From NCBI GenBank assembly GCA_025716855.1, contig JAIXMQ010000028.1:248001-312000 (forward strand): a stretch of DNA of 64,000 nucleotides, read 5' to 3'. The notes under the pieces are model-generated. The model did not search any database and was not told where the DNA came from. It worked only from the letters and a program-made list of their open reading frames with translations. Each line of letters opens with the position of its first letter. The first letter of the stretch is position 1. The position numbers and the translations under genes are program-made. The stretch is from Pilaira anomala (taxonomy: Eukaryota > Mucoromycota > Mucoromycetes > Mucorales > Mucoraceae). Positions 24,091 through 38,014 of the stretch are shown here, in pieces.

Positions 24091-25090
24091 ATGCCATCAG
24101 AATTACCTGGACATATTGCAAGTACGACATTTTGTGCTATCGCGTCCATTTTAATAGCATACCAAGCGCTCAAACGACCTAATAAACTAAGAACGTTTAT
24201 TCTAGTTTACAGTATACTCACTTTACCAGCATCTGTGATCGCTACATTAGAAGTCGAAGGATATGTGTCAGATCGAGTTAATTCTATGGTTTATCTCATA
24301 TCCACTTTATTAATGACCGTTATACATTTCTTCATGCTGTTGGATGTTGGTTACCGATTAAGAATGGGCGATGGTAATTGGAAGCATCATCTTGTTCTTG
24401 TTGGTATTGTCTTTTTGTCTATCTCTTGTGTATTATTATGCGCTCAAATTATTATTATGATTGTAAATAGTGACGGAAAACAGAATTTCCCGTTACAACA
24501 GGCTTTCATCTCTGGTGTCATTTCAGCACTTATTGGTGATAGCTCTGTTTTTACTTACACATTTATGCCTCTTATTTATTGGAAAAAGAATCGGGTTAAT
24601 GAAAACCATTCGAAAACAACAGCACTAGGGGTAAACACAAAGATACTTAAATAAGATTATTAAGATAACATTTGATATTTATCTCTTTTTTTTTTTAAAA
24701 AAAAAAAAATATTTATAGATTTGGTTTTTTGTAATTCAGAACGCCTGGTATTTTCTCTATGGTGTAATCTATATCTGGTTCTTTGTCATGAATACCTGGG
24801 ATGCTTTTCCTACACTATTGGCTTTAGATTATGCTCTTCGATTTATTGAAAATTTATTATATACGTGGCCACCACCTAAGTTTGCGATTGATTATTTGTC
24901 AACCAAATTACCAAACTCAACTATTCATCTATCAACTAGAAGAACTGGCGAATCCTCTACTTCAAATCAGGTTATGTCTTCTGAAAAATACAATAAAGAA
25001 GTAGATGTAGAATTTGGTTGCCCAGAAAACAATCAGCCTATACCAGAACATAGCACATATGGCAGTGAAGTCACAATAGTAAAAAAATAA
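24091..25090 (+). CDS. Seven-TM membrane protein, unknown
   Basis: Two exons join at an intron 24631-24718 (GTAAAC...TTATAG, phase 0), giving ALG|IWFFVIQNAWY. Hydrophobic segments: about residues 7-26, 32-52, 68-90, 98-125, 137-165, then IWFFVIQNAWYFLYGVIYIW and TFPTLLALDYALRFIENLLY-like segment in exon 2. With the N-terminus outside this is a seven-TM topology with a cytoplasmic Ser/Thr-rich tail of about 80 residues. It may be a fungus-specific receptor-like or integral membrane protein; no GPCR signature (DRY, NPxxY) is seen and I recognise no family. Start MPSELPGHIASTTF is preceded by an A-rich leader. Confidence 0.75.
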
Positions 25091-26691
25091 AACTTTTTTT
25101 AAAAGCAAAAAATCCCGATATTCTGTCATGGAAATTTCTGAAAATTTCTGTGCTACTTAAAAAGTGTATTCTTAGCGATGTGCTTACAAAACACAGTACC
25201 TTTAGGTTGAAATCGGATCAATTTTTACCAAACGTATCATGTATATATAAAACATTTAAAATGTCATACATCAAGAAAATTGCCATTGTACACCCAATGT
25301 GAACACATAGATCCCGAGCACAGGACCTCTATATCTATTCGTATAGATAATTGAGTTTTTCCTTTTTAGAAATGAGTAATTACTGCTGTTAAATAAATAA
25401 ACTAAGTAATTTTTTTTTTTTACAATATATTAAGGAAATTGCAATAAAATATGTAAATTTGATCTTGAGCTTTACGTCATTTTCTATAACACCTTTTTTT
25501 TTGGGTAGAAAAATACCAACTTTTATAAAAAAAATGGCGCTGTATTTAAAAATTGCCTTACTTGGGATGGAGACCCAAAAACCTAATTCATGTTCCAGAG
25601 ATCGATTTGTGGTGTGCGGGGACATTCTGAATACACTTAAAAAATCATCATGATTAGAGCTCAAAGCACAAATTAAAAATCATAGGCAATCATCGAGAAA
25701 CAATCATGTCAATGTGATATATTGTGGACAATTACTATGAAGAGATATAGAATACGTTTAATATGAAAAAACGTGTGTTACAAAAAGCCACCCGGAAACG
25801 AACACACGGAATAGTTGATTTGCTACCGACGACACTGATGACAAATAATTTTGTTGTTACGTCTAATGTTACATATGCCTGCAAATTCCATAATATCCTC
25901 TCATAAAATTTATATAGTCTATAAGGAGAAGTATTATGGAGCGTTATGTTATCGACTGTATATATCGAATAAGGCCTAAAAATGATTTATCGAGAATAAA
26001 TACACATAATCATAAGAACTTTTATCTCCACAATAAAATTTAAGTAAAGATCACTGACCTATATCTTGGCAACTCACTGTATAATTACATAGTTAGATAA
26101 AAATAGTACACCGTTTACTGTTGATTTCATTGGATAATACTAATAAAAATGCCACATGGCGAGTCATAACGTTCAAATTGAATAATATTCTGTTAAATGC
26201 ATAGCCGCTTTGAGGCTTACAATGTTTATCTGTCAACATAATGTACATATCACAAGTAATAATAGTATTGGATCAATAAAAAAAAAGAAGCTATATTGAA
26301 AAGTATATATGTTTTATACAAAACTATGTCTATCTGGCACACATATTGTAAAAAAGAATGATAACAATAAAAGCCCCTTCATATTTACGTAATTCTGCTA
26401 CTATAGAATGTTTCTGTACAACTCTAAGCAGTAAATGTTCTTGGCACATGTGACGTTGAGAGATGGAAAGGAAACCGTTTGGGTCCAAAAATAGATTATT
26501 TTTTTAATTCTTTTATTTCTATCACATACCGTTTTTGTTGATACTAGGCTGATCTAAGAACGAAATAATAAATACTACTATAAAACAAAGGTAAGAGTTT
26601 TTTTTCCTTTCTCTTTTTGTTTTCTATATAAGATATATATATATATATTTCTTTATTCAGAAAAAAAAAACATATTTATAAAATTTAAAAA
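25091..26691. other. 1.6 kb intergenic region
   Basis: No supported gene. A minus-strand frame in 25389-25664 includes SSNHDDFLSVFRMSPHT, faintly like the N-terminal part of Harbinger transposases, but it begins at a TTG and soon runs into low complexity. The remainder is AT-rich. Confidence 0.5.
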
Positions 26692-28339
26692 ATGGATAAT
26701 AAAAAACCTTTATTGGAAGATCAAGATGTTGAAGATTCAGGTACTAATCGAGTACAAATATCTTCTAGATCACCTTCTATCATACGTACCGATATGCCAT
26801 TCTCACCACCTTTACCTCCTGCACATAATGACACTCTAGAGATGCAGAGACGTGATTCAAAAGGGTTTCAAAGATTACACTCTAATGACTCTTCCCCTTC
26901 AGCTACTCCTATTCCTCAAAATGCAAATTATTATTCATCTCCTCCTCCCGGACAACCTTATTATAATAACGGCATGTCTTCTCCACCACCTGGAGATCAA
27001 CCCAATTATCCAGGTACACCACCTCCAGGCAGCCAACCTTATTATTCTGGTGCACCACCTCCAGGCAGCCAACCCTATTATCCTGGTGCACCACCTCCAG
27101 GCAGCCAACCCTACTACGGCGGTCCGCCGCCACCTGTAGGTCCTCAATATCCTTTAATACAGCAACATGAATTATTACCCAAAGGTTATAATCGACCACT
27201 TTATTTAAGGCTACTTATTGGGCCTATTCAAACACCTATCTTTAGTTATATATCAGCTATTATCATGGCTGGTTTACTGATTTACGAGTTTGTGAGATAC
27301 CATAACTTAACAGGTAGCGTGATTGAAACGAATCCGTTTAACCCCATGATCGGTCCAAGTTTTCAAGTAAGCCAAAAAAAAAAAAAAAAAAATACTGGGC
27401 TGAGAATGATAAATTGTAACAATAGGTTTTGGTAAATATGGGAGCACGATTTACGCCTTGTATTCGACCTGTACCAAGTTTTCCTACAGATACATTAATT
27501 GGTAACTGTTTTGCAAACGAGACAGACACTTGTACTTTACCAGAATTATGCGGATTTGGAGGATTTGGCAGTAGCGGAATACCAGACCAATCATTTAGAT
27601 TAATTTTACCTATATTTTTGCATGCAGGTGTTATTCATTTTCTTATTAATATGATGACACATTTAAGGTTGGGTGCGGATCTTGAACGCTCGTTAGGTAC
27701 ACCACGCTATGTGGTCTTATATATGGCTTCTGGTATTTGGGGCTTTGTATTATCAGCCATGTTGTCTCAAAACTTAAGTGCTTCTGCTGGTTGTTCAGGT
27801 GCCTTATTTGGTTTGATTGGTTATATGTTCATTGATGTATTAGTAAATTGGAAGTTCTTACCACATCCCATGCGTGATTTAATGAGTTTATTAGTGGTGA
27901 CAATTATCTCACTTGTATTAGGTTTATTACCAGGTCTTGATAATTTCGCTCATATTGGTAAGTTTTTTTTTTCTGACCTGAAAAATAAAAAAGGCTAAGT
28001 TTTTCTCACTAACTCTTTTTTATTTATAGGTGGATTTGTTACGGGTCTTCTTATCGGCTTAGTGGTTGCACCAATGCGACCAAGTGCTACTAGAAATGTA
28101 AAAATCGCTACTTGGATTGTACGTGTCGTGGCTTTGGTTATATTGATCGTATTATTCGCCATTTCAATTCAACAATTTTACTCAGCAGAAGATCCTAGCA
28201 CAGTAAGATTATAAAATCACTAAATATGGAGAAATAATACTTAAATGAATGTCTTTTTTTTTATTTTTATTTTTAGATTTGTCCCAACTGTAAATATTTA
28301 TCATGTTTACCAGTGAACAATTGGTGTGATCCTATTTAG
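26692..28339 (+). CDS. Rhomboid-family intramembrane serine protease
   Basis: Four exons. The cytosolic N-terminus is Pro/Tyr-rich with a tandem 12-residue repeat (27013-27120). The first TM follows PLYLRLLIGPIQTPIFSY. Then come VNMGARFTPCIRP, the L1 loop with paired cysteines (NCFANETDTCTLPELCG), HAGVIHFLINMMTHLRLGAD, the catalytic serine in GCSGALFGLIG, and the catalytic histidine in NFAHIGGFVTGLLIG, seven TM in all. This is the eukaryotic secretory-pathway rhomboid plan; such proteases cleave TM substrates within the membrane (Golgi, ER or plasma membrane). The short last exon reads CPNCKYLSCLPVNNWCDPI and ends at the TAG at 28337. Substrates are unknown. Confidence 0.93.
27013..27120 (+). 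repeat. 36-bp tandem repeat in the rhomboid gene
   Basis: Three consecutive 36-bp units encode GTPPPGSQPYYS, GAPPPGSQPYYP and GAPPPGSQPYYG, preceded by degenerate PPPGQPYY and PPPGDQPNYP units. Copy number could vary between strains. Confidence 0.9.
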
Positions 28340-28764
28340 ATTTCTTTATATCTATTATGAAAATAAAATACAATTATTCGTAACTCCTTTTTATCAGATT
28401 TAACATTTAGCCTAGTTTTAATTTCAAAAAAAACTCCTCATGAATATTATCTGATCCTGATCAAATAAATGTTACTAGTTCGATGGAGTTTTTATTTATT
28501 TGTTCTTTTTGGGTAATAGATAACCAAAACTGGGGAATTCAGGAACTTTTATTATCCAACCTTTGCAGCACAAGAGTTTGTCTATAATCACAATTCAAAG
28601 ATCACCTCTGACTTACCTGTTTGGGTCAAACAGGGGGATGGGTCAGTTAAACTGGAAAAAAAAATATTTTTTTAATTTCAAAAAGTATAAATCAAGACTT
28701 GTTTTTCGTTTTCTCTTTTTTTTTTTTTCTTCTTCACCAGATTTTTTAATTTAATTTAACAAGT
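28340..28764. promoter_or_regulatory. Intergenic region upstream of the SOD gene
   Basis: About 425 bp between two genes on the same strand; it must hold the rhomboid terminator and the SOD promoter. A CT-rich leader with a T14 tract lies at 28716-28740 just before the SOD start. No metal or stress element is clearly recognised. Confidence 0.4.
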
Positions 28765-29524
28765 ATGCACTTCTCTACTCTTGCCTTGGCTACCTCTCTT
28801 CTCGTTGCTGCATTCTCTTCTGCTTCTGCTCAAAATTTCAAGAAGGCTACTGCCTACGTTTCTGGTGCTGATTCAAGCGTTACTGGTACTATTACATTCA
28901 GTCAAGAACACAAGCATGGCCCTACATGGGTTTACGCTAACATCACTGGCTTAACTCCTGGTGAACATGGTCTCCATATTCATCAATTCGGTGATCTTTC
29001 CAATGGTAAATATATATCTAATAATTTTAAAATGAAAAATAAGGTTAAAGATCGACTGAAAAAAAAAATACTAATTTTTATCCGATGGTAGGCTGTACTT
29101 CTACCGGTCCTCATTATAACCCTCACAATGTAACTCATGGTGGTCCCGATGCTGAAACTAGACACGTTGGTGACTTTGGTAACCTTCTTGCTCAAGAAGA
29201 TGGTACCGCCATCCTTAACTTCACAACCAACTCCTTAAAGTTATGTGGCAAGCGTTCTATTGTTGGGTATGTATTTCTTTTCATTAACTGTTTAGATTAT
29301 AAGTATACTGACGTTTTTATTTATTTATAGCCGCGGTATTGTTGTTCATCAAGATGTTGACGATCTCGGATTAGGCGGTTCCCCCTTATCCAACACAACT
29401 GGTAACGCTGGTGGTCGTGTTGCTTGTGGTGTTATCGGATGTAAGTCAATATTCAAACATATATATATATATATATATAAAGAAACTAATTCTCTTTCTT
29501 GTATATTTAGATCCTTTCATGTAA
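28765..29524 (+). CDS. Secreted Cu/Zn superoxide dismutase
   Basis: Dismutates superoxide to oxygen and peroxide. Four exons: 28765-29005, 29092-29266, 29331-29440 and 29511-29524. The signal peptide is [22 protein letters not shown]. Metal ligands are all present: HIHQFGD, then [15 protein letters not shown], the RHVGDFGN block and [10 protein letters not shown]. The disulfide pair is NGC... and RVACGVIG, with the active-site arginine in GGR. Three Asn-X-Thr/Ser sequons (NIT, NVT, NFT) fit a glycosylated extracellular form. No GPI signal is present; it ends YPFM. Because the signal peptide and fold are complete, the enzyme is predicted active in the wall or medium. Confidence 0.96.
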
Positions 29525-30456
29525 ATTAATAGAAACCTACAGCTTTTTTTATAATTATTTCCCCTTATTTCATTTTCCCATTTACCTGTTACATTAAAGA
29601 CTATATATAATAAAACATTATTTATTATCAAATGCACATTACAGTAGTATGCTTACACGAACTTAGCCAACATGAATCACAAAGTTCTAAATTGGGATGA
29701 TTTGATGCTATTTATAAACATACTACATATTGCATATCGAGTTTGACAGAGGCTCGCAATGAAATCCTTTTTCTTTTAATTGACACATTCGATACAATTT
29801 AATTTTGGAAATGGAACCCCGTTGTCTAATTATTTTTGTGAGGTAGGGGGGGGGGCGCGAGGGGAAGAAAGGGGTGTAGCTTTTTCAGTGTTTGGTTTTA
29901 AAAAATAATGTTCATAAATCCTCACTATTAGTACAATTTATGAAAATAATTAAAAACGTGATCATATTATCATTTGACTTAAAATACGGTTATGTTTTTA
30001 CATACATTTGCTTAAATATATACATATCACACATGGCCTTTGATTTGGAGAAAATAAATCTCTTTTATGCGTTTACTTAGTATAAAAACAAGCTTCGTTT
30101 ACATTACTTGAATCGATGTGATTGCCAAGAGACCTATTTTGTCATTCCTTGGATAACTCATTGTCTCTCGAAATAAACAAGAAAGTGATAATTCAAATTA
30201 ACTAATTAGAAACATGTCAAGATAAAAAAAAAGTCATATTTTTTGTGAGAGCTAAAGCTTTTAAAAAAACTTTTTTTTTACACAATTTACTTGATATAAT
30301 ACTTAAGGAATTTGTCGATTTCCGTTTTATTTATGAGGTATTTGCATGAAACGTTTTTTGTTTGTTTTATTTTTTGGTTTGGTTTGGTTTGGTTTGGTTT
30401 ATAAATGCATATATATGAATATATGCCCTTCCATTTGTCTCTTAATTTGATTAATC
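29525..30456. other. Intergenic, with G-rich block and (TTTGG)n
   Basis: A strand-asymmetric G block lies at 29842-29875 (G10, then two G4 runs), a possible G-quadruplex in an otherwise AT-rich region. A TTTGG pentanucleotide repeat lies at 30375-30400. No gene supported. Confidence 0.6.
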
Positions 30457-30870
30457 TTATTTCCTTCGGATGACTTTAAATAACCTTCGTGATCTCCTTT
30501 GTGGTCTTCTTAGCCTGTCTGTCTCTTCTTCATCTAGGTAGAAATCACGGTCAAGGATAGGGTGAAGAGATCCCACATCCTTGACCAAAGAGATATAGCC
30601 GCCTAATGATCTCATGCATTCATAGGGAAATATATGCCACAAAGAGGCCACAACAGGTTTCTGGTTTGACGTCTTATCATCAACATTATACATGACATTG
30701 ATGGCGTCAGTAATATCGCAATGTGGATTTGTTTTACCAAATCTACATTGCCCGTCAATGCCATCGATAAACGACTTTGGCCCTAAGTCGGAAGGCAAGT
30801 ACTCCTCAGGTAATTGGTTGGCCAGATTTTGGAGCCCCTTGTTTATGCAGTAATTCGACGTGACTGACAT
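30457..30870 (-). pseudogene. Truncated duplicate of the neighbouring KDM3-like JmjC gene
   Basis: About 105 codons are closely similar to the central JmjC region of the gene at 31483-34505: LPEEYLPSDLGPK, CRFGKTNPHCDITDAINVMY, WHIFPYECMRSLGGYISLVK and DVGSLHPILD all have near-identical partners there. It keeps the HxD iron ligands (HCD) but loses similarity after YLDEEE, where a run of arginines (RLRRPQRRSRRLF) leads to a stop. The distal iron-binding histidine and the end of the double-stranded beta-helix are absent. Upstream similarity fades at about 30900. It lies in the same orientation as the parent and 612 bp from its 3' end, so a tandem duplication with decay is the simplest reading. 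Confidence 0.85.
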
Positions 30871-31482
30871 CAGGGATTTCCGACTTGAATTCCCCTTCGA
30901 CTTGTCTCAAGTTTCCTGAAGAAAAATGAGTCGAGTCAGTCAAACAATTGAAGTATTTCATACGGCACACCTCATTTGATCACATAAGGCCCCCAAAAGC
31001 AACTCAGCTGATATCTGCCTTTTTGATTGCGACAATTTTCATTTTTTTAAAACCTGTTTATTTTTTTAGTTAGTTCTGACTGTTTGTTCGATATTAATAA
31101 TAATAATAAAAGCTTACCAGAAGCACTGGTAGCAAAGGTAAAGATCCCTTCTTTTGTTTTTCCGCCTTATCGATTGACAGGTAAAAAGCTCTTTTGCTTG
31201 GATTTAAAAACTGTTTTTGATACCTTTAAATAAGGCTTTGTCTGTCATATGAAATAGGTTCATAAAACGCGTTACAATAAAATAATTGAAACGAAAGATT
31301 TGCAATGTTGCGAGCAGCGTTATTTAAGTAACAAAACTATAAAAAGTAGTTTTGATTTAACCGGTAGTTACATTAACAAAAAACCCTCTTGCCATAATAA
31401 AAAAAAGAAAAAATAAAAGAACATAAAACTAAACCTAACAAATATTGGACAAATGAGGTAAATCATGTGTGCTTAAATTTTT
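30871..31482. other. Spacer between the JmjC fragment and the full gene
   Basis: AT-rich, with a short (TAA)n near 31097 and a weakly similar stretch just beyond the pseudogene start. It must contain the KDM3 3' flank. No other gene seen. Confidence 0.5.
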
Positions 31483-34400
31483 TTATTTTTTTAAATCCTC
31501 CTGTAAGCTTTTCCAGGCATATGTCAACGTATTAGCCACCTGGAGCTTGTCAATCCTCTTCAAGGATCTAAAGCAATCCGATATAAATACACTTCGATCA
31601 ATATTTTCTGGGCTGAAAAAATCGAAAGCGCATTTGATCGAATTGCTAAATGTTGCAACTTGATGAGCGCACCCAGCAGGAATATACACGGTGTCACCTG
31701 GATTTTGGTGAACTGTAAATGGTGTAACACCGTAGTCGTTCTTCAACTTTTTCAAGTCCTCATCATCCAGGTAGAAGCCATGGTCAAGAATAGGGTGAAG
31801 AGAGCCCACATCCTTGACCAAAGAGATATATTCGCATAATGATCTCATGCATTCAAAAGGAAAGATATGCCATAAGGCTGCAGCAACAGGTCTTTCTTTT
31901 GTCGTCTTGTCATCAGCATAGTACATGACATTGACGGCGTCAGTAATATCGCAATGCAGATTTGTTTTACCAAATCTACATTGCTCGTCAATGCCATAAT
32001 TGATGAAGAGCTTTGGCCCTAAGTCAGGAGGTAAATACTCCTCAGGTAATCTGTTGGCCAGATTATAGTACCCATTATCAGTAGAATAATCCGACGTGAC
32101 CAATGTCTTCATAAAGTCTTCATGTAATTTCGGAAATACAGACCTGAGCGTCTCATTTGGCGGCAGATCCTTGATTTTTAATACCTCAGTACTTCCTAAT
32201 ATAGAACATAACTTCTTACGCTTGTCAGAGTCAGAGAAGGCAGCAAAGTAATCTTTACCAGAGACCTCATATACCATACCATCAATATCGGTTGCTTTTA
32301 ATTTCTCATCTCCGCATAAGCTTTCAAACAATTCAGGTGTCCATTTAAATTGACTGCCACGGATAGAATCTGAAATCATTACTGGTTGATGTAATTGCCA
32401 ATAGGCTTGAAATAATTCCGAAGTAAGAGCAGATGCTGGTGCATTAAGCATACTTGGGTAATTTGGAGGTGAGAAAGTCGTTTGAGTTACTTTAGGTGTA
32501 GGCGAAGAGGGAGATGTCACTACTGGTGATGAATGAGATTTATAGCTAATAACAGATCGTGGAGGATAAAATTCTAATAGTGATGGATATTGACTTTTAA
32601 TCACTTGAGGAGAATATGATTCTAATACTGGTAGACATTGTGAGTTAGCCACTTGAGTAGAATACATTTCTGAATCTACTGGATAAGATTGAACCATTTG
32701 AGAATAATTGAAGTCTTCGGAGAGGGACGGAGTAAATCCTGATTCTGGTGATGAGGTCAATGGGGATATTTGAGATGATGCAAATGTTGATAAAGGTCGT
32801 TGGGTTTTAGGTGTTAAGATTACACGAGAACTCTGAAGTGTTTGAGAAGTAAAATCTGTAAACCCATTGTACGATCCACGAGCGGATTTAATATCATGAT
32901 ATAAGTTGTATTCTTCAATTTCGGGATAAACGTAATGAATTTCTGTGGAAGGGATAGGAGGGATAGATTGGTCACAGTCGTTATCATTGTTCATAATATC
33001 AATTTCTGGGCTAGCAGATTTTGGAGGTACATACTGATGATATACTGTAACATTATCTATCCTACGACCTTTTTTTCGAGTCCTAGTTTGCGAAAAAAAA
33101 TCGAATTCATGAGATTGTTTATGATTATCATAGAAATTATCATAAATGATATCGCAATAAGGATCCTCTAAAGGGCGTTTTTTCAAGTTATTATAGTGTC
33201 TTACATCTTGGTGAACACCTAATTGACTTGATCCCGGTACGTCTGTAGCAATGTGAGTAATAACAGAAGTAATTGGAAGGGGAATGTGCTCTAGATTGTT
33301 TTCAAAACATGGCAAAAACATGTCTTTTGAGTCTGATCCATTTAGACTGTTAGAATAATTAAGAGGCTTAAATTGACTCTGCAAAGCTGTTCTAGTTTGA
33401 TTAGGATATGTGTCATGAGGAGAATTATTGATATAGTTGTTGAAATGAGCAACCTGTTGCTGTAAATGCGATAAATTGGTATAATCCTTATCTGCCATAG
33501 AATATGTTATTTCTGGTATAGGTTTAGTAGTCGGGTATGTCTGAATTTTTTTATAAACTATTAAATAAATTGAGTATATATTAGTACTATGCTACATATT
33601 ATAAATGAAAATATAGTACCTGTAGTATTAATAATATTTGTGGTAGTAGAGGATTCGGTATTTGTATCCACGCTTGAGTTATCTTTACATTGTTTAGAAT
33701 TTTCATTAGTTTTAGCTATAGTACAGTTAATTGAATATTTTGTGTCTTTGACCATGTTGGGGACACTGGTATATGTGCTTGTTTTAATATTATATTTACA
33801 ATCGTGATTTATTTCGTTCTCAACATTATTTGAATCAGACGCTGTTGCTGATGTACTTTGAATTAAGTAATCCATTGATTCTTCTATTAATTTTGATAAT
33901 AGAACAAACTCGTCAGGATGATGTTTAATTCCATTTTTACAGGTGAGAAGCTCATCGTCAGAAGTGGCGTTCAATTCGCGGTAACAATCTGGACAAATTT
34001 CTAATGCGCATATTGAACATACATAGTGATAATTAAACAAACTAGTGTAGCAATAATCACAAAAATGTCTATCACCCTCAGGATTTTCGCGGCGAATTGG
34101 TTTATTGATGTTTGTAATAGTTTTTTGACGTTGTAAGACACTATTAAATACACTTTTGATCTTTTTGATAGCATAGGCGGCGGCAGAGGCAGGAGAAGTC
34201 GAAGATGTTGAAGATAAAGGTGAAGAAGGCGTAGTACTGGTGAAACGTTCACTCTTCAAGTGTTGGAATGGATCTACTTTATTTGTGGGTGGAAAATAGG
34301 GTCCATGCAATAAGCTTTTGGTCTTTTTTGAGATTTTAAAACCTCTTAAACCTTTGAAACTACAAGGCCCATTATTTTCACAACTACGACATTGTTCTTT

Positions 34401-34505
34401 AAACTTATAGAAAGGACGTTCTGTACACGATTTGTCTTGGATAACTATATCTTCCTTGTCTTGTAAACGTAGACATCTAGCCAAGCGATTAGCCTTGTCA
34501 AGCAT
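31483..34505 (-). CDS. KDM3-type JmjC histone demethylase
   Basis: Two large reading frames join across an intron at about 33555-33619 (GTACTA...TTAATAG) without losing frame, giving about 985 residues. The first part carries the KDM3 zinc finger: CRSCENNGPCSFKGLRGF and CDYCYTSLFNYHYVCSICALEICPDCYREL, the last split here only for description. The second exon ends in a JmjC domain: FQAYWQLHQPVMISDSIRG, then CRFGKTNLHCDITDAVNVMY with the HxD ligands, and IPAGCAHQVATFSNSIKCAF with the distal histidine. The family removes H3K9 mono- and dimethyl marks using Fe(II) and 2-oxoglutarate in the nucleus. I chose the ATG at 34505 (MLDKANRLARC); an upstream in-frame ATG exists but a possible donor lies between. 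Confidence 0.9.
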
Positions 34506-34810
34506 TGTAGTTGTTTTTAAAGCAAAGCGAAAAAAAACCAGTTGCTTACGCAATTTATCGAATATAATTGGCCACATCGTGTAACCAATGCAATAAACTG
34601 AACAGTGCACCAGTTTCTTTTCAAATTTAGCATTTTATACATTCCTTCTGTACTGTGTCAAAATTAGAAAAGGTTAATAAATATTGTCCGAGAATAAGTT
34701 ATCTTCATTTCAACCATCGAATAATCCTATATACATTTTTCCCCTTTTTTGTTATATTTTTTTTTTAAATCGGTTTATTTTCTTTCTTTTTCTTCTTTTT
34801 ATTTAACAAT
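34506..34810. promoter_or_regulatory. Divergent promoter region, KDM3 / SAD kinase
   Basis: About 305 bp between divergent starts. A pyrimidine-rich leader (34738-34800) precedes the kinase ATG. No specific operator recognised. Confidence 0.45.

Positions 34811-38014
<3,204 letters not shown>

Noticed and set aside
30457..30870. A functional second JmjC demethylase
   Set aside because: Lacks the distal iron-binding histidine, the end of the beta-helix and the zinc finger; ends in unrelated arginine-rich codons.
33561..34610. A separate zinc-finger membrane protein gene ending IFSFIICSIVLIYTQFI
   Set aside because: That hydrophobic ending is read-through of an intron; splicing at the GTACTA donor joins the frame to the JmjC exon.
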